Assembly (NCBI GenBank): GCA_045540015.1
Contig: JAZQGP010000038.1
Coordinates: 1 to 50,424 of the forward strand
DNA length: 50,424 nucleotides
Source of the DNA: UMGS1387 sp045540015
Lineage (GTDB): Bacteria; Bacillota; Clostridia; Oscillospirales; CAG-382
Reading direction: 5' to 3'
The translations under genes and the position numbers were made by a program. Shown here piece by piece: positions 44,822 through 50,424 of this stretch. The notes beneath the pieces are model-generated. The model was not told where the DNA came from. It ran no database searches and was given only the letters and a program-made list of their open reading frames with translations. How positions within the stretch are numbered: the stretch's first letter is position 1; every line of letters starts with the position of its first letter.

Positions 44822-45517
44822 ATGTTTGAAATAGACAGCATTGGATTTGAGTTGGAATGTGTAATGAGAGTGGTTATTGCGGCACTTTGCGGCGCAATTG
44901 TCGGACTTGAAAGAAAAAACAGGCTAAAGGATGCCGGCACGCGAACTCACCTTGTTGTGTGCTTTGCATCGGCTTTGTTTATTGTAATTTCAAAGTACGG
45001 TTTTTTCGATATCGTTGATTACGGAGTAAAAACCGGCTCCGATATTTTAAGAGCAGATGCTTCAAGAATCGCTTCTCAAATTGTGACCGGTATTGGTTTT
45101 CTGGGTGCAGGTACAATATTTGTAAGACGTCAGGTGGTAAACGGTCTTACAACGGCAGCGGGGCTTTGGGCTACCTCTGCTATCGGTATGGCACTCGGCT
45201 CCGGTCAGTACATACTCGGGCTTCTCGGAACACTTATACTGTTGTTCTTTCAATGGTTTCTGCACAAAGTTACATTTTTTAACAAAGTGTCGCCGGATCT
45301 TATGATTTTTAAGGTTTATAATTGCCAGCAACCTGTTGAAAATGTAAAGAAACTTCTTGATATCTTTGAAATTAAAATTCAAAGTGTCAAAATTGATAAA
45401 TCCGTGCCCGGAGAAATTTTGGTAGAATGCCTGGTTAAGATGCCGAAAACTGTTTCACCTGTTGAACTTTCTGATGCATTTTCTGACTGCACATTTATCA
45501 AAAGCGTGGAGTTTTAA
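44822..45517 (+). CDS. MgtC/SapB-family membrane protein
   Basis: This 231-residue protein has four or five N-terminal membrane helices with the family text CGAIVGLERKNRLKDAGTRTH and VTGIGFLGAGTIF. A soluble C-terminal domain follows (about 150-231) with an ACT-like pattern. MgtC proteins are tied to growth at low magnesium and to F-ATPase control in some pathogens. In Clostridia the role is less clear. ATG 44822 has AAAAGGAGG seven bases upstream; a GTG at 44816 would be too near it. Confidence 0.9.
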   Translation: MFEIDSIGFELECVMRVVIAALCGAIVGLERKNRLKDAGTRTHLVVCFASALFIVISKYGFFDIVDYGVKTGSDILRADASRIASQIVTGIGFLGAGTIFVRRQVVNGLTTAAGLWATSAIGMALGSGQYILGLLGTLILLFFQWFLHKVTFFNKVSPDLMIFKVYNCQQPVENVKKLLDIFEIKIQSVKIDKSVPGEILVECLVKMPKTVSPVELSDAFSDCTFIKSVEF

Positions 45518-45519
45518 AG

Positions 45520-45557
45520 AGGACTGCCGATTGTGCAGTCCTTTGTTGTTTTTTTCA
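45520..45557 (+). terminator. terminator after the mgtC-like gene
   Basis: AGGACTGC at 45520-45527 pairs with GCAGTCCT at 45535-45542, followed by TTGTTGTTTTTTT. Confidence 0.9.
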
Positions 45558-45589
45558 CAAAATGTTTTAAAATTGACGTTCGACAATGC

Positions 45590-45618
45590 TTGACATTTTA
45601 ACGCTTTTGTGGTAAAAT
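45590..45618 (+). promoter_or_regulatory. promoter of the purine operon
   Basis: TTGACA at 45590-45595 and TAAAAT at 45613-45618 are spaced by 17 bp. The predicted start is about 15-20 bases before the ZTP riboswitch. Confidence 0.75.
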
Positions 45619-45642
45619 TTATTATAATAAGAAACATTTTTG

Positions 45643-45704
45643 TAACTGACGGATTAGCGGGGTACCGCATGGAAGCAAAAATGAATAAGCCGACCGTCTG
45701 GGCA
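45643..45704 (+). promoter_or_regulatory. ZTP (ZMP/pfl) riboswitch aptamer
   Basis: The aptamer begins AACTGACGGA, has the hairpin GCGG-GGTA-CCGC, then ATGGAAGC, and after a variable loop the conserved end GCCGACCGTCTGGGCA. ACGG near the start can pair with CCGT near the end, the expected pseudoknot. ZTP riboswitches sense the purine precursor ZMP/ZTP, which builds up when 10-formyl-tetrahydrofolate is short. The position ahead of purM fits. Confidence 0.9.
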
Positions 45705-45739
45705 GTCTGTGTTTTTTATACGCATGACTGCATTTTTAT
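45702..45739 (+). terminator. riboswitch expression-platform terminator
   Basis: GCAGTCTGTG at 45702-45711 pairs with CGCA-T-GACTGC at 45721-45731, followed by ATTTTTATATTT. The left arm shares bases with the conserved GGGCA of the aptamer, so ligand binding should prevent terminator formation and turn the genes on. Confidence 0.8.
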
Positions 45740-45784
45740 ATTTACGGATTGGTTTACATAATTTACACCGAAAGGAAGAAAAAC

Positions 45785-46822
45785 ATGAAAAGCTACAGTG
45801 AAAGCTATAAGCAGGCGGGAGTAGATATCACTGCCGGATACAAAGCAGTAGAGCTTATGAAACAGCATATTGCAAGAACGATGACAAGTGGAGTTATGTC
45901 AGGCATTGGTGGTTTCGGAGGATTGTTTGAACTTGACCTTGCGGGTATTTCAAAGCCTGTACTTGTAAGCGGAACAGACGGAGTCGGAACCAAGCTTAAA
46001 ATGGCATTTCTTGCAGATAAGCATGACACGGTTGGTATTGACTGCGTTGCTATGTGCGTTAATGACGTTATATGCTGCGGAGCAAAGCCTCTGTTTTTCC
46101 TTGACTACGTTGCTGTTGGCAAAAACGTTCCGGAGAAAATAGCATCTATTGTTTCGGGTGTTGCAGAAGGATGCGTTCAGTCCGGTGCGGCTCTTATAGG
46201 CGGAGAAACAGCGGAAATGCCCGGTTTTTATCCCGAGGATGAATATGACCTTGCGGGCTTTACAGTAGGTGTTGTTGATAAAGATAAAATCCTTGATAAC
46301 ACAAAAATGACAGAAGGCGATGTGATTATTGCACTTCCTTCAAGCGGTGTACATTCAAACGGTTTTTCACTTGTTAGAAAAGTCTTTGACGTTGAAAATG
46401 CCAATATTAAGGTACCGGTAGCGGAACTCGGTGGAAAGAGTGTTTGTGAAACACTTCTTACTCCTACAAGAATTTATGTTAAGCCTATGCTTTCTCTCTT
46501 TGATAAGGTTACAGTTAAAGGTGTTTCCCATATTACTGGCGGTGGTTTCTATGAAAACATTCCGAGAAGCTTGCCTTACGGACTCGGTGCCCGTATCGAA
46601 AAGAAGGCTGTTAAGGTTCTTCCTATATTTGACCTTATTGCAAAGACAGGCAGCATTCCCGAAAGAGATATGTTTAATACATTTAACATGGGCGTTGGTA
46701 TGAGCGTTGTCGTTTCTAAGAATGATGCTGACAAGGCACTTGAAATTCTTCGTGCTGCAGGAGAAAATGCATACATTATTGGTGAGGTTCGTAACAGCGA
46801 GGAGAGTGTAGAAATATGCTAA
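45785..46822 (+). CDS. purM: phosphoribosylformylglycinamidine cyclo-ligase
   Basis: This 345-residue protein is PurM (AIR synthetase). It shows the N-terminal GIGGFGGLFEL and GTDGVGTKLKMAF nucleotide-binding text, the CGAKPLFFLDYVA segment, and GLIGGETAEMPG-like ALIGGETAEMPG. It closes the imidazole ring in purine synthesis. ATG 45785 follows AAAGGAAG. The gene overlaps purN by 7 bp. A ZTP riboswitch precedes it. Confidence 0.97.
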   Translation: MKSYSESYKQAGVDITAGYKAVELMKQHIARTMTSGVMSGIGGFGGLFELDLAGISKPVLVSGTDGVGTKLKMAFLADKHDTVGIDCVAMCVNDVICCGAKPLFFLDYVAVGKNVPEKIASIVSGVAEGCVQSGAALIGGETAEMPGFYPEDEYDLAGFTVGVVDKDKILDNTKMTEGDVIIALPSSGVHSNGFSLVRKVFDVENANIKVPVAELGGKSVCETLLTPTRIYVKPMLSLFDKVTVKGVSHITGGGFYENIPRSLPYGLGARIEKKAVKVLPIFDLIAKTGSIPERDMFNTFNMGVGMSVVVSKNDADKALEILRAAGENAYIIGEVRNSEESVEIC

Positions 46823-47442
46823 ACGAGAACAAAAAAGCTAAAATTGCTGTTTTTGTATCGGGCGGCGGAACAAATCTCCAGGCACTTATTGATGCACAGA
46901 CTAAGCAGATTATCAAGCATGGAAGAATTTCGCTTGTTATTTCAAATAACAGCGAAGCATATGCCCTTGTACGGGCAAATATGGCGGGAATTCCCACAAA
47001 AATTATCACAAAGAAGGATTATACCACACAAACCGATTTCGAAGATGCGATAATTGCGGCACTGGATGAAGCGCAAATAGACTTTATAGTGCTTGCAGGC
47101 TTTATGACTATTCTAACAGAGCATTTCACCTCTAAATATCCTAAGAGGATAATAAATGTTCATCCGTCACTCATTCCTGCCTTTTGCGGCAAGGGATTTT
47201 ACGGTCTTAAAGTTCATGAAGAAGCTCTTAAATACGGAGTTAAAATATCAGGTGCGACGGTTCACTATGTAAACGAAGTCCCTGACGGTGGCGAAATTAT
47301 TCTTCAAAAGGCAGTTATTGTCCGTAAGGATGAAACACCTGAAAGCCTTCAAATGCGCATTATGCGTCAGGCAGAATGGCAGATTCTTCCGAGAGCTGCC
47401 GAAATGATTTCAAAAGAAATATATATTCAAAAGAAAAACTGA
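46816..47442 (+). CDS. purN: phosphoribosylglycinamide formyltransferase
   Basis: This 208-residue protein has the PurN start AVFVSGGGTNLQALIDA, the catalytic segment INVHPSLIPAFCG, and GATVHYVNEVPDGG with the catalytic aspartate region. It moves the formyl group from 10-formyl-tetrahydrofolate to GAR, linking directly to the folate state sensed by the upstream riboswitch. It overlaps purM and lies 15 bp before purD. Confidence 0.97.
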   Translation: MLNENKKAKIAVFVSGGGTNLQALIDAQTKQIIKHGRISLVISNNSEAYALVRANMAGIPTKIITKKDYTTQTDFEDAIIAALDEAQIDFIVLAGFMTILTEHFTSKYPKRIINVHPSLIPAFCGKGFYGLKVHEEALKYGVKISGATVHYVNEVPDGGEIILQKAVIVRKDETPESLQMRIMRQAEWQILPRAAEMISKEIYIQKKN

Positions 47443-47456
47443 CAGAGGAGAAAACA

Positions 47457-48728
47457 ATGAAGGTTCTTGTTGTCGGCGGCGGTGGCCGCGAACACGCAAT
47501 TATTAAGAAAATAAAGCTTAATAAAAATGTATCAGAAATTTATGCACTTCCCGGAAACGGCGGTATTGCAGCAGATGCAGTTTGTGTTGATATTGCTGCA
47601 AAGGATATTGAGGGAATAACAAAATTTGCAGTTGAAAACAACATTGATTTTGCTGTTGTTGCACCCGATGATCCGCTTGTTCTCGGTGCTGTTGATGCTC
47701 TTGAGGAAAAGGGGATTAAGTGCTTTGGACCGAGAAAGAACGCGGCAATTATCGAAGGCAGTAAAGTGTTCTCCAAGAACCTCATGAAGAAGTTCGCTAT
47801 TCCTACTGCTTTATATGAAACATTTAATGACATGGACAAGGCTCTTGAATATATAAAAACTTGCCCGATACCGACTGTAATTAAAGCAGACGGACTTGCG
47901 CTCGGAAAAGGGGTTGTCATTGCCGAGACACGCGAAGATGCTGTCAATGCTGTTGTTTCAATGATGCAGGATAAAGTGTTCGGAGATAGCGGAAGCAATA
48001 TAGTTGTTGAAGAATTTCTGACCGGACCCGAAGTTTCCGTTCTTTGCTTTACTGACGGTAAGACAATCAAACCTATGGTTTCTTCTATGGACCACAAGCG
48101 AGCGCTGGACAATGATAGAGGTCTTAATACCGGTGGTATGGGAACAATAGCTCCTAACCCGTATTATACTGATGAAATTGCAAAAATCTGCATGGACACA
48201 ATCTTTGTTCCTACAGTTGAAGCAATGAACAGTGAGGGCAGAACCTTTAAAGGATGCTTGTACTTTGGTCTTATGCTGACAAAGGATGGACCGAAGGTTA
48301 TTGAATACAATTGCCGCTTTGGCGACCCGGAAACGCAGGTTGTTCTTCCTCTCCTGGAATCTGACCTTCTCGACATAATGATGCATGTTTCAAACGGCAC
48401 TCTCGATAAAGCGGATGTTACTTTCAGTAGCGGTGCTGCATGTTGTGTTGTAATGGCATCAAACGGTTATCCCGGCAAGTACGAAACAGGTTTTGAAATT
48501 GTTGAAAATGACGGCTTTAATGCACTGTGTTATTATGCGGGCGCAAAAATCAAGGATGGCAAGGTTGTAACCGGAGGAGGACGCGTGCTCGGTGTAACAG
48601 CAACTGCGGATACGCTTGAAAATGCTATAAAGGAAGCATATGAAAACGTACCTTATATTAACTTTGAAAACGCATTTTACCGCAAAGATATTGGACAGCG
48701 CGCACTTAATGCAACAAAGGGAGAATAA
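47457..48728 (+). CDS. purD: phosphoribosylamine-glycine ligase
   Basis: This 423-residue ATP-grasp enzyme begins MKVLVVGGGGREHAI, the family N-terminus, and contains VIKADGLALGKGVVIA, GGMGTIAPNPYY and YNCRFGDPETQVVLP. It joins glycine to phosphoribosylamine. ATG 47457 follows GAGGAG; a longer frame from inside purN is rejected for lack of a ribosome site. purH, which often sits between purN and purD, is absent here. Confidence 0.97.
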   Translation: MKVLVVGGGGREHAIIKKIKLNKNVSEIYALPGNGGIAADAVCVDIAAKDIEGITKFAVENNIDFAVVAPDDPLVLGAVDALEEKGIKCFGPRKNAAIIEGSKVFSKNLMKKFAIPTALYETFNDMDKALEYIKTCPIPTVIKADGLALGKGVVIAETREDAVNAVVSMMQDKVFGDSGSNIVVEEFLTGPEVSVLCFTDGKTIKPMVSSMDHKRALDNDRGLNTGGMGTIAPNPYYTDEIAKICMDTIFVPTVEAMNSEGRTFKGCLYFGLMLTKDGPKVIEYNCRFGDPETQVVLPLLESDLLDIMMHVSNGTLDKADVTFSSGAACCVVMASNGYPGKYETGFEIVENDGFNALCYYAGAKIKDGKVVTGGGRVLGVTATADTLENAIKEAYENVPYINFENAFYRKDIGQRALNATKGE

Positions 48729-48733
48729 CTGCA

Positions 48734-50424
48734 ATGGTATACAGAATTTACGTTGAAAAAAAGAACGCGTTTACTCATGAAGCAAATAGCCTACTTGATA
48801 ATATAAAATCCTTCCTCGGAATTTCAAATGCTGAAAGTGTTCGTGTCATCAACAGATACGATGTTGAGAATATTGACAAGGATCTTTTTGAAAGCTGTAA
48901 GAATACAGTTTTCTCTGAACCTCAGCTTGATAATACATATGACAGCTTAGAATCTGACAACAGCTTTACTTTTGCAGTAGAGTTCCTTCCGGGTCAGTTT
49001 GACCAGAGAGCTGATTCCTGTGCACAGTGTATTCAGCTAATTTCTCAGCAGGAGAGACCGCTTGTGAGAACAGCTAAGGTTTATAAGATATACGGTACTC
49101 TTTCTGAAAATGATAAGGAAAGCATCAAAAAATATGTAATTAACCCCGTAGAAAGCCGTGAGGCAAGTCTTGATACCGTCAAAACGCTCGTTACTGAGTA
49201 TGACGTGCCTACAAGCGTTGAGGTACTTGACGGTTTCTGTAAACTTACTGAAAGCGAACTTTCGGAATTTGTTTCAAATTACGGACTTGCAATGGATCTA
49301 GATGATATTAAATTCTGTCAGCAGTATTTTATTACCGAAAATCGCGATCCTACCATTACCGAAATCCGTATGATTGATACATATTGGTCCGACCATTGCC
49401 GTCATACAACGTTTCTTACAACTATTGACTCTGTAAAGTTTGAGGACAAGCTTCTTCAGGATGCATATGACCGCTACATTTCCATAAGAAAAGAACTCGG
49501 CAGAACAAAGCCGCAGAATCTTATGGATATCGGAACTATTGCAGGCAGATACTTAAAAGCAACCGGTAAGCTGTCAAAGCTTGACGAATCCGAAGAAATC
49601 AATGCTTGCACAGTTAAGATAAAAGTGAATGTTGAAGGTAAAGAAGAAGACTGGCTTCTTCTCTTCAAAAATGAAACTCATAACCATCCTACAGAAATTG
49701 AACCGTTCGGCGGTGCGGCTACCTGTATCGGTGGTGCTATCCGTGACCCGCTTTCCGGAAGAAGCTATGTTTATGCAGCAATGCGTGTAACAGGTGCCGG
49801 AGACCCGACAAAGCCTGTTGAAGAAACAATGGAAGGTAAGCTTCCTCAGAGAAAGATTGTAACAACTGCTGCAGACGGTTATTCTTCATACGGTAACCAG
49901 ATAGGTCTTGCAACAGGTCTTGTTGACGAAATTTATCACGACGGTTATGTTGCAAAGAGAATGGAAATCGGTGCAGTTATTGCTGCTGCTCCCGAAGAAA
50001 ATGTAAGACGTGAAGTTCCGGAAGACGGAGATATTGTTATACTTCTCGGCGGAAGAACAGGTCGTGACGGCTGCGGCGGTGCTACAGGTTCATCAAAATC
50101 TCATACGCTTGAGTCGCTTGAAAAGAGTGGGGCTGAAGTTCAGAAGGGCAATGCACCCGAAGAAAGAAAGCTTCAGAGACTGTTCAGAAACAAAGATGCA
50201 TCTCTTCTTATCAAACGTTGTAACGACTTTGGTGCAGGCGGTGTTTCCGTTGCAATCGGTGAGCTTGCTGACGGTCTTGAAATAAACCTCAACGCAGTTC
50301 CCAAAAAGTACGAAGGTCTTGACGGAACAGAGCTTGCTATCTCCGAATCTCAGGAAAGAATGGCTGTAGTAGTTGCGGCAGAAGATGCGGACAAGTTCAT
50401 GGAAATGGCAAGAGAAGAAAACCT
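48734..50424 (+). CDS. purL: phosphoribosylformylglycinamidine synthase, partial (5-prime part)
   Basis: The frame opens at ATG 48734 (MVYRIYVEKKNAF) with GGGAGAA ahead and stays open to the window end, giving 563 residues. Text includes TYWSDHCRHTTF, NETHNHPTEIEPFGGAATC and GGRTGRDGCGGATGSS, all typical of FGAM synthase. The long N-terminal region and the layout suggest the large, single-chain form of about 1,250 residues with a C-terminal glutaminase domain beyond the window. It converts FGAR to FGAM with glutamine. It is the fourth gene of the riboswitch-controlled operon. Confidence 0.96.
   Translation, partial: MVYRIYVEKKNAFTHEANSLLDNIKSFLGISNAESVRVINRYDVENIDKDLFESCKNTVFSEPQLDNTYDSLESDNSFTFAVEFLPGQFDQRADSCAQCIQLISQQERPLVRTAKVYKIYGTLSENDKESIKKYVINPVESREASLDTVKTLVTEYDVPTSVEVLDGFCKLTESELSEFVSNYGLAMDLDDIKFCQQYFITENRDPTITEIRMIDTYWSDHCRHTTFLTTIDSVKFEDKLLQDAYDRYISIRKELGRTKPQNLMDIGTIAGRYLKATGKLSKLDESEEINACTVKIKVNVEGKEEDWLLLFKNETHNHPTEIEPFGGAATCIGGAIRDPLSGRSYVYAAMRVTGAGDPTKPVEETMEGKLPQRKIVTTAADGYSSYGNQIGLATGLVDEIYHDGYVAKRMEIGAVIAAAPEENVRREVPEDGDIVILLGGRTGRDGCGGATGSSKSHTLESLEKSGAEVQKGNAPEERKLQRLFRNKDASLLIKRCNDFGAGGVSVAIGELADGLEINLNAVPKKYEGLDGTELAISESQERMAVVVAAEDADKFMEMAREEN

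Noticed and set aside
1..50424. CRISPR array, tRNA, rRNA or prophage
   Set aside because: No regularly spaced repeats, cloverleaf-like sequences, ribosomal RNA segments or phage structural genes were recognised on reading the window.

Overview
The window reads as a low-GC Gram-positive chromosome, most likely a gut-type member of the Clostridia (inference). The signs are strong GGAGG ribosome sites, the complete ctsR-mcsA-mcsB-clpC operon with CtsR heptads, an HPr with both His15 and Ser46, an Nfn-type NADH/ferredoxin/NADP transhydrogenase, a ZTP riboswitch before purine genes, and large glycan-degrading enzymes without signal peptides that are controlled by AraC proteins. No tRNA, rRNA, CRISPR array, transposase or phage gene was seen.

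Layout. 1-6000: the tail of a Gfo/Idh/MocA-like oxidoreductase, a possible gene remnant, an AraC regulator divergent from a GH38 alpha-mannosidase, then an AraM-like glycerol-1-phosphate dehydrogenase and an RpiB/LacAB isomerase. 6000-12500: a VanY-type carboxypeptidase (minus strand), a small unknown ORF, and the CtsR heat-shock operon. 12500-18200: a second AraC regulator divergent from a GH2 enzyme and a right-handed beta-helix protein. 18200-23800 (minus): a likely operon uvrC-rsmD-coaD-nfn small-nfn large, preceded by ptsH with its own promoter and terminator. 23980-29400 (minus): rimM-trmD-O-antigen-ligase-like-two DUF4330-like proteins, with an FkbM methyltransferase upstream. 29500-32300: a small membrane protein, then a three-gene set that looks like glycolipid synthesis (CrtO-like acyltransferase, MGDG-synthase-like glycosyltransferase, PAP2 protein). 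32400-36000: a YtrA-type GntR regulator, ABC ATPase and permease. 36000-38400: a TetR regulator and a PutP-type sodium symporter. 38500-44620: two tandem, very large GH99/WbsX-like proteins that share an almost identical 3-prime DNA block. 44800-50424: an MgtC-like protein, then a ZTP riboswitch followed by purM-purN-purD-purL, with purL cut by the window end.

How it fits together. Three separate glycan loci (GH38, GH2/beta-helix, GH99-like pair) lack secretion signals and so probably act on oligosaccharides that have been imported. Short sequence words recur in their promoters, which may mean shared regulation. Housekeeping operons fill the spaces between them. The parts most worth a second look are the GH99-like tandem pair and its conversion-like block, the glycolipid-like operon, the O-antigen-ligase/DUF4330 module inside the rimM-trmD operon, an FkbM gene that seems to need a non-standard start codon, and an orphan promoter-hairpin unit at about 5934-6019.
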